From positions 124,001 through 188,000 of the forward strand of contig WGLW01000023.1 in NCBI GenBank assembly GCA_016125405.1: DNA of 64,000 bases, in the 5' to 3' direction. Position numbers and translations under genes: made by a program. Of this stretch, positions 28,874 through 37,105 are shown one piece after another (position 1 is the stretch's first letter; each line of letters begins with the position of its first letter). A model generated the notes under the pieces. It did not search any database and was not told the DNA's origin. It worked only from the letters and a program-made list of their open reading frames with translations. Source of the stretch: Alphaproteobacteria bacterium. GTDB lineage: Bacteria > Pseudomonadota > Alphaproteobacteria > Caulobacterales > Hyphomonadaceae.

Positions 28874-30199
28874 TTATGCGAGCGCCTCGCGCTTGCGGGC
28901 GCGGGCGCTGAGCGCCGCCGTGCAGGCCAGCGAGATCGCGCACATGATCGCCAGATAGATGGCGATCGGGGTGCTCGAGTGATATTTGGCGAACAGCGCG
29001 GTCGCGATGATCGGGGCGAACGCGCCGCCGAAGACCGCGCCGAGCTGATAGCCCAGCGATGCGCCCGAGTAGCGCACCTCCACAGGGAAGAGTTCAGCGA
29101 AGAGCGCCGCCTGCGGTCCATACATCAGGCTGATCAGGATAAGCTCGATGGTGATCGAAAAGCCGATGGCCCACGGCGATCCGGACTCGATGAGCGGAAA
29201 AAAGATGAATGCCCAGACGCCCGTCAGCGCCGCGCCCAGCATGAAGGGGCGACGACGTCCCACGTGATCCGACACCCAGCCGCAGGCGATCAGCGCCGGC
29301 ACCATGATGCAGCTTCCGATCATGATGCTTGAAAGGAAGAGGTCCTTGGGCAGGCCGAGCGTCGCGGTTCCGTAGGCCACGACATAGGTGACCGCGATAT
29401 AGAAGCAGGTGTTGTTGGCGACAAATGCGCCGCCCGCGAGCAGGATTTCCGCGGGGTGGCTGAAAATCACCGAAATGATTGGAGACTTGCGCCGGGCCTC
29501 TTCGCGCGCGCGCTCGGCGTCTTCGGCTGCTTTGTTGACACTGGCGAACTCGGTCGACTCCTCAAGGTTGAAGTGGACGAAGAGACCCACTCCCACGAGG
29601 ATGAAGCTGAGCAGGAACGGAATCCGCCAGCCCCAGACCACAAACGTATCCTGGCTGAACACGGCGTCGATGACGAGAAACACGATGTTCGCCATCAGCA
29701 GGCCGAGCGGCACGCCGAACTGGACAAAGCTACCGTAAAAGCCCTGGCGGTTGGGCGGCGCGCTTTCGATGGCCATAAGCGCAGCCCCACCCCATTGCCC
29801 ACCGACGGCGAACCCCTGGACGAAGCGCAACACGACGAGCAGGACCGGCGCAATGACGCCGATGTGCTCATAGGATGGCAGGAGGCCGATGCAGGCCGTG
29901 CCAAGCCCCATCATGATCAGCGCGACGGCAAGGGCGCGCTTGCGGCCCAGAAGATCGCCGAAGTGTCCGAAGAAAACGCCGCCAATCGGTCGCGCGATGA
30001 ATCCCACGGCGAACGTGCTGAAGGCCGCGATCTGGGCGACGAAGGGCGGGATGTCGGAGGGAAAGAAGAGCTTCGGGAAAACGAGCGCCGCAGCTGTTCC
30101 GTAGATGAAGAAGTCGTACCATTCCACCGTGGCTCCGGCGGCGGATGTCATCGCCACCTTCAAGATGGATGGGGCCTTCTGTGCGTTTGTCTCGCTCAA
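28874..30199 (-). CDS. MFS transporter, metabolite:H+ symporter (MHS) type
   Basis: 441 residues with about twelve membrane helices. The MHS signature is evident: TVEWYDFFIYGTAAALVFPKLFF at the first helix, RPIGGVFFGHFGDLLGRKRAL between helices 2 and 3, VVLRFVQGFAVGGQWGGAALMAIE and LEESTEF before the central loop. Related proteins take up citrate, alpha-ketoglutarate, shikimate, proline or other small acids with protons. Start is TTG at 30199, preceded by GGGAGAGAG. The central loop is rich in Arg/Glu (AAEDAERAREEARRK). It has no obvious catabolic operon, lying between the RND pair and the tRNA genes, so its substrate is not predictable. Confidence 0.92.
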   Translation of the reverse strand: MSETNAQKAPSILKVAMTSAAGATVEWYDFFIYGTAAALVFPKLFFPSDIPPFVAQIAAFSTFAVGFIARPIGGVFFGHFGDLLGRKRALAVALIMMGLGTACIGLLPSYEHIGVIAPVLLVVLRFVQGFAVGGQWGGAALMAIESAPPNRQGFYGSFVQFGVPLGLLMANIVFLVIDAVFSQDTFVVWGWRIPFLLSFILVGVGLFVHFNLEESTEFASVNKAAEDAERAREEARRKSPIISVIFSHPAEILLAGGAFVANNTCFYIAVTYVVAYGTATLGLPKDLFLSSIMIGSCIMVPALIACGWVSDHVGRRRPFMLGAALTGVWAFIFFPLIESGSPWAIGFSITIELILISLMYGPQAALFAELFPVEVRYSGASLGYQLGAVFGGAFAPIIATALFAKYHSSTPIAIYLAIMCAISLACTAALSARARKREALA

Positions 30200-30261
30200 T
30201 ACTCTCTCCCTGGCGGATGTCTGGTTCCGGGCGCGTCCCCGCCCCTGCCAAACTCCTCTTT

Positions 30262-30297
30262 ATCTCGCAATCGAACTTGATCTCGCAATCGAACTTG
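30262..30297. repeat. Perfect 18-bp tandem duplication
   Basis: ATCTCGCAATCGAACTTG occurs twice in direct succession (30262-30279 and 30280-30297), about 60 bp upstream of the MFS start on the promoter side. It may be a replication-slippage product or a doubled regulator site. Confidence 0.85.
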
Positions 30298-30549
30298 CCG
30301 CTGGCGACCATCGGCATCGTCGCGACCCTGCTTACTGCATCAGGCGTCCATCACGAGGGAACCCGACCGCGCAAGGACTTCACGATCTCGTCATCCGCAC
30401 AGCAGGCTCATCGCCCCACCCGACCATCAGAGTGGAGCGCTGACGCATTGCGATTTCGGCGACAAACAGCAAGCCTACGAAGCCATCTTCATCGCGACCG
30501 GCGTAGCCGGGACCTCGATTGCGGGAAGCTGTTCGGGACGGAAACTCCC
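30298..30549. other. Gene-free stretch between MFS promoter and tRNA-Gln
   Basis: Together with the tandem repeat this makes about 350 bp without a gene between the MFS start and the 3' end of tRNA-Gln. Open frames present are short, overlapping and have no ribosome binding site. I see no integrase, attachment-site repeat or known RNA in it. Confidence 0.4.
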
Positions 30550-30624
30550 TGGCTGGGGCGCCAGGATTCGAACCTGGGGATGGCGGTACCAAAAACCGCT
30601 GCCTTACCGCTTGGCGACGCCCCA
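30550..30624 (-). tRNA. tRNA-Gln (anticodon TTG)
   Basis: Reading the minus strand, the gene begins TGGGGCGTCGCCAAGCGG and folds into a normal cloverleaf: acceptor TGGGGCG/CGCCCCA, D-arm GCCAAGCGGTAAGGC, anticodon loop TTTTGGT within GCGGT...ACCGC, T-arm with GGTTCGAATCC. Discriminator G and an encoded CCA end at 30550-30552. The UUG anticodon reads CAA and, by wobble, CAG. Confidence 0.95.
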
Positions 30625-30850
30625 TCTCAGGGAGGGCGGAGAAATAGCCAGATTGCTCCGGGATGGCAACATCGGCTCCAAATCCCAGACAGCTTGCCGC
30701 GGACAAGTCCTGCAGGGCGGCGGCGGGCTGCCGGAAGAGCGGCTGCCGCGCCTATTTCCGGGGTCCCGCGCCCCGCCCGACGCCCCGGTCGTCAGGGCTC
30801 TTTCGGACGATTGCGCGCTGTCCGGAAAGCCGCTATAGCGCCCGCTCCGT

Positions 30851-30927
30851 CGGAGTATAGCTCAGCCTGGTAGAGCACCGTCTTCGGGAGGCGGGGGTCG
30901 TTGGTTCGAATCCAGCTACTCCGACCA
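30851..30927 (+). tRNA. tRNA-Pro (anticodon CGG)
   Basis: 77 bp including an encoded CCA. Acceptor CGGAGTA pairs with TACTCCG; D-arm GCTCAGCCTGGTAGAGC; anticodon stem CCGTC/GGCGG with loop TTCGGGA gives CGG; T-arm GTTGG-TTCGAAT-CCAGC. The discriminator is A. It lies 226 bp from the divergent tRNA-Gln; that spacer has no recognised gene. Confidence 0.95.
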
Positions 30928-31073
30928 GATCGATTTTCCCGAAATCCCGCCCCCAATTCCGGCCCGGCCCTGTGGCCCGGGCGGCCGGTCCGCTCGCAGG
31001 GGCCGCGCCAACGGTTTTACTGCGCCCCGTTTGCCGCTAAGCATGAATCGCGCGCCGCGCCGGAGTTCGACGC

Positions 31074-32837
31074 ATGAAGACCTTTATCCTGAGCTTTCTC
31101 GGGGGCATCGCCGCCCTCATCGTGTTCTTCATCCTCCTGCCTCTGGCCATCATCATGTCGCTGGCGCCCTCGGGAAAACCCGAACCAGTCCGTAGCGCCG
31201 TGCTGGAGCTGGACCTTCGCGACTCAATGAACGACCAGCCCTCCCCTGACGGCGTGGGCTCGCTTTTCTCGCAAACGTCCTTCATCCAGACGCTGTTGAA
31301 GCTCAACGCCGCCGTCGACGATCCGGGCGTCAAAGGTATCTACGTGCGCGCTGCCGAGTCCGATTTCGGATCCTCACGCGCTGAGGAGTTGCGCGAGGCT
31401 TTCCTGCGCCTGAAGAAGGCCGGCAAGTTCGTCATCGCGTCCTCGCAGGGCTTCCTGGCCTCAGGCCCGTCGGCCTATCGGGCCGTTTCAGCCGCCGACG
31501 AAATCTGGATGCAGCCGGGCTCCTCGTTCGAGGTGCCGGGGATCAGCTTCGAGACGATGTTCTACGGTCCGCTGCTCGACAAGGTGCATGTGACGGCGGA
31601 CATCGACCAGTTCTACGAATACAAGAACGCCGCCGACGTCTACAAACAGAAGGGCTACACGCCCGCCCATGCCGAGGCGATGACGCGGCTGGCCGAAAGC
31701 GTGTGGAGCCATTCCATCACCGACATCGCGACCGACCGGAGGATAGCGCCGGCCGACATGCGCAAGCTGCTGGAGGCCAGCCCCTACCAGGCCGAACAGG
31801 CGCTGAACCTGAAGCTGGTGGACAGGATCGGCTGGCCGGAAGAAGCCGAGCAGGAAGCGGTCGGCCGCGCCAAGGGCGATCTGGTTCAGATGGCAGATTA
31901 CAACCCCGCCCCCAAGGCCGGCAAAGGGATCATCGCGATTATCGGCGGCGAAGGCGACATCGTGACGGGCGGCGGCGGGCCAACCAACGTCCTGTCACTA
32001 GGCACGCCGCAGTTCGCCTCTGACGCCATCGCTGCGCGGATGGACGATCTCGCCAAGGATTCGAGCGTCAACGCAGTCGTCTTCCGCATCGACTCGGGCG
32101 GCGGTTCGGCGACGGCGTCCGACCAGATCTGGCGTGCGGTGAAACGGCTGGAGGCGTCCGGCAAGAAAGTGGTTGTGTCGATGGGATCGATGGCGGCTTC
32201 GGGCGGCTACTACGCCGCCGCCGGCGCCGATGCGATCGTCTCGACCCGTTCGACCATCACCGGATCAATCGGCGTGTTCGGGGGCAAGTTTGCGATCGCC
32301 GACGGGCTGCGGATGATCGGCGTCGATCCCGCAACGGTGGGTGTCGGCGGCGACTTCGCTTCCGCCTATTCCTCCGAGAAGTTCACGCCGGCGCAGCGCA
32401 AGAAACTCGATGACAGTCTGACCGCCGTCTACACACGCTTCACCACCCTGGTGGCCGAAGGACGCAAGCTGCCGATCGAGCGGGTCCAGGAAATCGCGCG
32501 TGGGCGCATCTGGTCCGGCGAGGACGCCAAGGCGCGCGGGCTGGTAGATGAAACCGGCGACCTGATCGATGCGGTCAACAAGGCCAAGGTGCTGGCTGGC
32601 TTCAAGCCGGAGGACCGGGTCGAGGTTCGTCTCGACGTGAAGACGACAACGCCGTTGCAGCTGCTGACGCGGGTCATGTCTGGCAAGAGCGCCTCCACGC
32701 CAGCCGAACGCGCGGCGCTTGGCGCAGTCTCGGCGATTGTGGGCGACCGGAGAGCGGCGGCCGCGCTGGACCAGCTGGAGCACTTCTCCCACTCGGCGGG
32801 TGTTCAGCTCTGGGCTGCGCCGGTGCTGGAGCATTAG
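31074..32837 (+). CDS. sppA: Signal peptide peptidase SppA, 67-kDa type
   Basis: 587 residues, the long tandem form. An N-terminal membrane anchor (FLGGIAALIVFFILLPLAIIMSLAP) precedes two crotonase-fold halves. The catalytic dyad is placed by comparison with E. coli SppA: Lys184 in the first half (YEYKNAADVY) and Ser376 in the second (SMAASGGYYAA), followed by STRSTITGSIGVFGGKF. SppA digests cleaved signal peptides in the inner membrane. ISFETMFYGPLLDKVHVTADI is also conserved. It starts 147 bp after tRNA-Pro and is convergent with the regulator gene, only 43 bp away. No frame damage or unusual composition seen. Confidence 0.95.
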   Translation: MKTFILSFLGGIAALIVFFILLPLAIIMSLAPSGKPEPVRSAVLELDLRDSMNDQPSPDGVGSLFSQTSFIQTLLKLNAAVDDPGVKGIYVRAAESDFGSSRAEELREAFLRLKKAGKFVIASSQGFLASGPSAYRAVSAADEIWMQPGSSFEVPGISFETMFYGPLLDKVHVTADIDQFYEYKNAADVYKQKGYTPAHAEAMTRLAESVWSHSITDIATDRRIAPADMRKLLEASPYQAEQALNLKLVDRIGWPEEAEQEAVGRAKGDLVQMADYNPAPKAGKGIIAIIGGEGDIVTGGGGPTNVLSLGTPQFASDAIAARMDDLAKDSSVNAVVFRIDSGGGSATASDQIWRAVKRLEASGKKVVVSMGSMAASGGYYAAAGADAIVSTRSTITGSIGVFGGKFAIADGLRMIGVDPATVGVGGDFASAYSSEKFTPAQRKKLDDSLTAVYTRFTTLVAEGRKLPIERVQEIARGRIWSGEDAKARGLVDETGDLIDAVNKAKVLAGFKPEDRVEVRLDVKTTTPLQLLTRVMSGKSASTPAERAALGAVSAIVGDRRAAAALDQLEHFSHSAGVQLWAAPVLEH

Positions 32838-32880
32838 CGCCGATCGAGCGGCAATCTCGGAAAACGTAATTCGAGCAGCC

Positions 32881-34449
32881 TCAGAATCCGTGACTGGCCA
32901 GTGCATCGGCGACGCGCTTGCGAGTGGCCGGGTCTCGAAGGGGAAAAGCGCGGAAGTATTCGGCGACGCCGAATTGCGGTGAGCGCTTGCGAACAGAAGC
33001 CGCCCATGCGGCCGCCCGGTCAGTGTCGCTATTCATGGCGTGCGCGGCGACGGCCATCATCTCGATGAGGACGTGGGCGCCTGGCGACTTGGCGGCCTGC
33101 TCGGCCCAGTCGGCTGCCTTCCCCGTCTCTCCTCGCCCCGTGTACACGAACGAACGCACGCCGAGCATGCCGTACCGAAGCGGATCGAGGGGACTCAAAG
33201 CCAGCGCGGCGTCCACGTCCGTCTCGCCTTCCTTCGTGTTTCCAAGCAGCGCCTCGGCCCATGCCCGGGCGTAGCGGGCCTGGGCATAGTTGGGATTGAG
33301 ACTGTTGGCGCGTTCCAGCCAGGGCAGGCTTCCTTCGAGATCGCCAGTGAGCCAGTGAGCGCGGCCCATGGTGAAATTGCCAAACGGGTCAACCGGATCA
33401 CGTTCAAGACACTGCTCGGCATAGCGACGGGCCAGCCCCCGCGACGCGGAAATGTCATCCGAGTAGCTGAGGAATGCATTCTGAAAATGCGTGAACGAAA
33501 GCCCGGCATAAGCGCGGGCGAATTCCGGTTCCAGCGCTGTTGCATGCTGGAGAAGCGCCGTGGCCCTGGCGTTGTCCTCCTTGTTGAAGCGGTACATGTG
33601 ATGAAGGGCAAGATGGTAGGCGGACCAGGCATCGAGTTTGTCTGGCGACCGCAGCCGTGCGGCGCGCGCCTCGTTCAGCGGAATTTGAAGCTCAAGCGCC
33701 GCGATAGCGGAGCGCACGATCTCCGCGCGAATTTCGTGCACAGCGCCCAACCCGCCCTGAAACTTCTCGCTCCAAAGGATGCTGCGATCAGACGTATCGC
33801 AAAGCTCGACCGATACAGCCATTGCGGCATCGAACAATTCAATGGAGCCGGAAAGACAATAGCGAACATTGAGCGCGGATCGCACCTGCTCGATATCCTC
33901 AGAGCCGCGAAACCGGAACGAAGACGCCCGCGCGATCACCATCAACCAGCGGAGCCGCGAAAGCTCAGTAATCAGGTCCTGTGGAAGAGCTTCGGCCACG
34001 GCGAACATCGGACCGGCAATGCCAACCAGCCGGAACGGAAGCACGGCAATTCCGGGACGGGATGCGAAGGCGTCGACCGGATCCGGTTGCGACTGGCTTG
34101 CGGGCGAACTCGCCGGCGCAGAGGCCGGTGCCGTATCGGTCTCGGTGGCGACGTCCGCCACGAACCGAAACCCCATGCCATGAACAGTCCGGATAACGCG
34201 CTGTGAACGACCGTCATCGCCTATCGCCTGACGCACGGACTTGATGCGGCTGGAAACGGCCGCGTCAGAAACGAAGCGCCCGTTCCAGACATGCTCCACA
34301 ATCTCGTCGCGCGTGACCATCCGGTCCCGGTTCTCGACCAGGAAGCGCAATAGGGCGAACACCTGAGGCTCAACCGCCTTGGCGCAGCCATTCGAACGGA
34401 GTTCGATCCGGGCCGTGTCGAGCTCAAAGTGTTCGAAGCGGTAGATCAT
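32881..34449 (-). CDS. Winged-helix (OmpR/CadC-type) regulator with C-terminal TPR domain
   Basis: 522 residues from the ATG at 34449, where the DNA-binding domain begins (IYRFEHFELDTARIELRSNG). The Trans_reg_C winged helix covers about 1-100, with VEPQVFALLRFLVENRDRMVTRDEI and SSRIKSVRQAIGDDGRSQRVIRTVHGMGFRFV. A Pro/Ser-rich linker leads to a TolB-like module (GIAVLPFRLVG, LPQDLITELSRLRWLMVIARASSF) and TPR repeats. No receiver domain and no clear membrane helix are present, so it is a one-component regulator of the kind common in Alphaproteobacteria next to the gene it controls. The divergent tautomerase gene, 135 bp away, is the likely target; the signal is unknown. Confidence 0.9.
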   Translation of the reverse strand: MIYRFEHFELDTARIELRSNGCAKAVEPQVFALLRFLVENRDRMVTRDEIVEHVWNGRFVSDAAVSSRIKSVRQAIGDDGRSQRVIRTVHGMGFRFVADVATETDTAPASAPASSPASQSQPDPVDAFASRPGIAVLPFRLVGIAGPMFAVAEALPQDLITELSRLRWLMVIARASSFRFRGSEDIEQVRSALNVRYCLSGSIELFDAAMAVSVELCDTSDRSILWSEKFQGGLGAVHEIRAEIVRSAIAALELQIPLNEARAARLRSPDKLDAWSAYHLALHHMYRFNKEDNARATALLQHATALEPEFARAYAGLSFTHFQNAFLSYSDDISASRGLARRYAEQCLERDPVDPFGNFTMGRAHWLTGDLEGSLPWLERANSLNPNYAQARYARAWAEALLGNTKEGETDVDAALALSPLDPLRYGMLGVRSFVYTGRGETGKAADWAEQAAKSPGAHVLIEMMAVAAHAMNSDTDRAAAWAASVRKRSPQFGVAEYFRAFPLRDPATRKRVADALASHGF

Positions 34450-34584
34450 CCCGGGAAATTCTAGCAACTTTTCCGGAATTCTCCACGAAACCTGCAGACC
34501 GTCTCCAAGCAGGCTACGGCGGGGCGGGATAGCACTTCCCTCAGAGCCGGACGCGGTGTCCGGCCAGCGAAAAGGGAGACAGCC

Positions 34585-34809
34585 ATGCCGATGGTCAACA
34601 TTGAGGTCATCAAGGACGTATTCACGCCCAGCCAGAAGCGGGACCTGATCGAAAAAGTCACCGAAGCCATGGTGTCCGTCGAAGGCGAAGCCCTGCGCGG
34701 CGTTACCTGGGTCCGCGTGCAGGAATATGAGCAAGGCGACTGGGCCATCGGCGGCAAAACGCTGAGCGCCGGGGACGTACATGCTCTCGCCAAGGGCAAG
34801 GCGGCGTAA
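34585..34809 (+). CDS. 4-Oxalocrotonate tautomerase family protein
   Basis: 74 residues, the typical small size. After removal of the initiator Met the new N-terminal Pro ([14 protein letters not shown]) is the catalytic base of this superfamily. The beta-alpha-beta fold is visible as [30 protein letters not shown] and [22 protein letters not shown]. Family enzymes tautomerise enol/keto acids such as 2-hydroxymuconate. A GGGAGA ribosome binding site precedes the ATG. No aromatic meta-cleavage genes are nearby, so the physiological substrate is unclear. It is divergent from the winged-helix/TPR regulator and followed by a strong hairpin. Confidence 0.9.
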   Translation: MPMVNIEVIKDVFTPSQKRDLIEKVTEAMVSVEGEALRGVTWVRVQEYEQGDWAIGGKTLSAGDVHALAKGKAA

Positions 34810-34829
34810 GATCGCCTGCCCCGGTCAGG

Positions 34830-34859
34830 GAGGCGCCGGAACGCCGAAGCCGGCGCCTC
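34830..34859 (+). terminator. Perfect 10-bp hairpin after the tautomerase
   Basis: GAGGCGCCGG (34830-34839) and CCGGCGCCTC (34850-34859) are perfect inverted copies with a ten-base loop, 20 bp after the tautomerase stop. A short T-containing run (CCATTTTCC) follows, consistent with factor-independent termination. Confidence 0.7.
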
Positions 34860-34927
34860 TCCATTTTCCAGTTTCTGCGGAAAAACGTCCCGGAGGCAGA
34901 TCCGTTGTGATGCTAGCCATCCAGGGA

Positions 34928-35329
34928 TCAGGGCGGGCCTTCCAGCGCGAGCCGGAAGGACTCGAAGCTGTCCAGCACGTGCGGATCTTCCTTTACAATG
35001 CCGACAATCTGCCGCGGAATATCCTTCAGGTGATCGACCATCTTTTCCGGCTCCCATCCCATTGATGCGCCGAAGGCCCGGAAGATCGCATATGACTTGT
35101 CGCGATACGCCGCGAAGTCGATGCCGTCCGTGCCTTTGCCGAGAGTTTCGACTGTCAGGTCGTAGAAGGCATGGATATGGGCGTTTTCGAACCACGCGTC
35201 GTTGTTTCCGCCCTGGATACTTCTGGTTTCGCCCGTGTTGACGGGTGAATGGTCCTGCTGCGCCAATGCAGCGGCGCCGTAGCCGGCAAACGCCACAGCC
35301 AGCGCGGCAAACAAGAATCGTCCGATCAT
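34928..35329 (-). CDS. Small secreted protein of unknown function
   Basis: 133 residues starting at ATG 35329, where GGAGAAGCCC gives a ribosome binding site and the protein opens with a clean signal peptide (MIGRFLFAALAVAFAGYGAAALAQ-Q). The mature part is about 108 residues, acidic, with NNDAWFENAHIHAFYDLTVETL and GIDFAAYRDKSYAIFRAFGASMG, the latter probably helical. No cysteine is present. I do not recognise a family. Divergent from the membrane-protein/XRE pair, across a spacer that contains an AT-rich palindrome, so it may be controlled by the same XRE regulator. Confidence 0.7.
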   Translation of the reverse strand: MIGRFLFAALAVAFAGYGAAALAQQDHSPVNTGETRSIQGGNNDAWFENAHIHAFYDLTVETLGKGTDGIDFAAYRDKSYAIFRAFGASMGWEPEKMVDHLKDIPRQIVGIVKEDPHVLDSFESFRLALEGPP

Positions 35330-35426
35330 GGGCTTCTCCAAAATTTCGGCATGGCTCCGCCGGGCCGGGAATCGCGATTGCCGCGTCCGTTTTCGGCTGA
35401 TACGCCGTGACAAGAAATACGAACAT

Positions 35427-35448
35427 GATGTAAAAAATATTATACATC
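35427..35448. promoter_or_regulatory. AT-rich palindromic operator candidate
   Basis: GATGTA and TACATC form perfect inverted arms around a ten-base AT-only spacer (AAAAATATTA). In a GC-rich genome this block stands out. It lies in the 158-bp divergent spacer, 39 bp before the membrane-protein start of the XRE operon, a natural autoregulatory operator and -10 region. Confidence 0.55.
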
Positions 35449-35487
35449 CTGTCGAGGGGCTTTTTGCAGGCCACTGGAGAAATTTTC

Positions 35488-35925
35488 ATGTCGTTTCGAG
35501 AGACGTCCGCGTGGATCACACTGATTTCGATCACGCTCTGCTTTGGAGTCTATTACGGAGCTCTCCTCACCGGATTGGTGTCGATCCGGACATGGGGTCC
35601 CTTGCACCTAGGTATCGGCTGCATCGTTGCACTGGTGGCTTTGCAAGCGGGACTGAACCTGGCGGTCGCAATACGTAACCCGAAGGAGGCTCGCACACCC
35701 CGCGACGAGCGCGAGCGGTTGATCGACGCGCGCTCGCACACAATCGGATACTACGTGATGATGGTCGGCATGGCGGTCGCGCTTGTGTTCACGCATCTGC
35801 CGATCCACGGAGGCGAGGTGCGCGGCATCATTATCGACACGGTGAACTTCGGCATTGGCGTCATGGTGGTCGCCGCGCTGACGGTCGCCATCGCACAGAT
35901 CGTTATGTTCCGGCGCGGCGCGTGA
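35488..35925 (+). CDS. Four-helix membrane protein paired with XRE regulator
   Basis: 145 residues with four membrane helices (about 8-30, 35-57, 84-106 and 112-140). The cytoplasmic loop between helices 2 and 3 has RTPRDERERLIDARSHTIGYYVM, a DERE-x-I pattern seen in small membrane proteins of the DUF2178/DUF3796 kind. In many bacteria such proteins are encoded directly beside a short XRE regulator, as here: the stop overlaps the possible GTG start of the next gene. Start at ATG 35488, with GGAGA seven bases upstream; a TTG at 35464 is weaker. Function is unknown; the pairing suggests the membrane protein senses a condition or titrates the regulator. Confidence 0.8.
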   Translation: MSFRETSAWITLISITLCFGVYYGALLTGLVSIRTWGPLHLGIGCIVALVALQAGLNLAVAIRNPKEARTPRDERERLIDARSHTIGYYVMMVGMAVALVFTHLPIHGGEVRGIIIDTVNFGIGVMVVAALTVAIAQIVMFRRGA

Positions 35926-35927
35926 GA

Positions 35928-36170
35928 ATGAAGATCAAGGACAGGCGCCTGCCTATCGTGAATCAGATCCGCCGGCTCCGTTTCGAGCACGGCGAGATGA
36001 CTCAGGGCGAACTTGCAGAAAAGATCGGCATGACGCGCCAGACAGTGGCGGCAATCGAGGCCAGCAAGTATTCGCCGTCACTCGAAGCCGCCTTTCGCAT
36101 CGCCCAGGTCTTCGGGGTACCGCTTGAAGATGTCTTCCAATGGTCGCCAGAATTGGGAGAACGCGAGTAG
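35928..36170 (+). CDS. Short XRE-family helix-turn-helix regulator
   Basis: 80 residues, almost only the DNA-binding domain: VNQIRRLRFEHGEMTQGELAEKIGMTRQTVAAIEASKYSPSLEAAFRIAQVFGVPLEDVF. The recognition helix is MTRQTVAAIE. This is the YozG/YvaN-like subclass, normally around 70-80 residues. ATG 35928 lies two bases after the membrane-protein stop; an overlapping GTG at 35922 could be used instead. It probably represses its own operon by binding the palindrome at 35427-35448. A short downstream gap leads to the convergent MBL-fold gene. Confidence 0.92.
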   Translation: MKIKDRRLPIVNQIRRLRFEHGEMTQGELAEKIGMTRQTVAAIEASKYSPSLEAAFRIAQVFGVPLEDVFQWSPELGERE

Positions 36171-36181
36171 GCGCGGCCCCT

Positions 36182-37081
36182 TCAGGCGGCGGTCCTGAGC
36201 CGGTAGTCGGTGGCGAGGCCCAGGGGGCCTTCGGCTTCGACGCGGCCGGATTCCACAAGATGGATGATGTGCGCCAGCACCGAATGGCACGCGGCCGGGT
36301 GCAGCCGCTTGTCAACGTCGCGATAGATCACGGCGACCATATCAGGAATGCGTGTGTCGCCCGCCTTCAGGCGATCGAGGATGGCGCGTTCGCGCGCATG
36401 ACGGTGGGCGATGTACTGGTCGAGAAAAGGCGTCACGTCGGTGACCGGCGGGCCATGCGTGGGCCAGATGGTGGAGAAGCCGCGCGCGCGGACCTTTTCG
36501 AGACTGCGGAAATAATCGCCCATGTGGCCATCGGGCGGCGAGATCACCGTGGTCGACCAGCCCATGACATGATCGCCCGCGAAGAGCGCATTCTCTTCCT
36601 TGAGCGCGTAGCAGAAGTGGTTGGAGGTGTGGCCCGGCGTGGCGATCGCCTCGATTGTCCAGTCCGGCCCGCGGAACGTGTCGCCGTCGCGCACCAGGAT
36701 ATCCGGCTTGAAGCGGAGATCATCGCCCGCCTCCATGCGGACTTCCGATTCGCTCGGGATCGCCGAGCCGCCCGCATAAACCTTGCAGCCTGCCCACTCG
36801 GCCAGCGGATGCGCCAGCGGCGAGTGATCCATGTGCGAATGCGTCACGAGGACATGGGTGACCTTTTCGCCTTCGAGCGCGCGCTTCAGGGCGTCGAAAT
36901 GTTCGTCGACCACCGGACCCGGGTCGATCACCGCCACCTCGCCCTTGCCGACGATGTAAACGCCGGTGCCGAGATAAGTGAATGGTCCGGGGTTGCGCGC
37001 GATGACGCGGCGAATGCGCGGGCTCGCCTGGGCGACGCCGCCGTATTCGAACTCAAGGTCGCGAACAAAGGGAATAGCCAT
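36182..37081 (-). CDS. MBL-fold metallo-hydrolase (LACTB2-like)
   Basis: 299 residues. The metal-binding motif THSHMDHSPLA is followed by PGHTSNHFCYAL and GDHVMGWSTTVI, which supply the remaining metal ligands of a binuclear zinc site. A C-terminal extension with THGPPVTDVTPFLDQYIAHRHARERAILDRL and a small winged-helix-like end (HLVESGRVEAEGPLGLATDYRL) is typical of the LACTB2 group. Members hydrolyse thioesters, lactones, phosphodiesters or RNA; the precise substrate is not evident. No signal peptide, so cytoplasmic. The gene lies 24 bp after the ATP-grasp-like gene on the same strand, so the two may be co-transcribed. Confidence 0.9.
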   Translation of the reverse strand: MAIPFVRDLEFEYGGVAQASPRIRRVIARNPGPFTYLGTGVYIVGKGEVAVIDPGPVVDEHFDALKRALEGEKVTHVLVTHSHMDHSPLAHPLAEWAGCKVYAGGSAIPSESEVRMEAGDDLRFKPDILVRDGDTFRGPDWTIEAIATPGHTSNHFCYALKEENALFAGDHVMGWSTTVISPPDGHMGDYFRSLEKVRARGFSTIWPTHGPPVTDVTPFLDQYIAHRHARERAILDRLKAGDTRIPDMVAVIYRDVDKRLHPAACHSVLAHIIHLVESGRVEAEGPLGLATDYRLRTAA

Positions 37082-37105
37082 GTCTAGCGCTGTCTCATCC
37101 GTGAG

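Noticed and set aside
30550..30927. tRNA genes as an integration site of a mobile island
   Set aside because: No integrase, no repeat of the tRNA 3' end and no foreign gene content were found on either side.
34450..34782. N-terminal extension of the winged-helix/TPR regulator
   Set aside because: It would run antisense through the tautomerase gene, and the DNA-binding domain starts exactly at the ATG at 34449.
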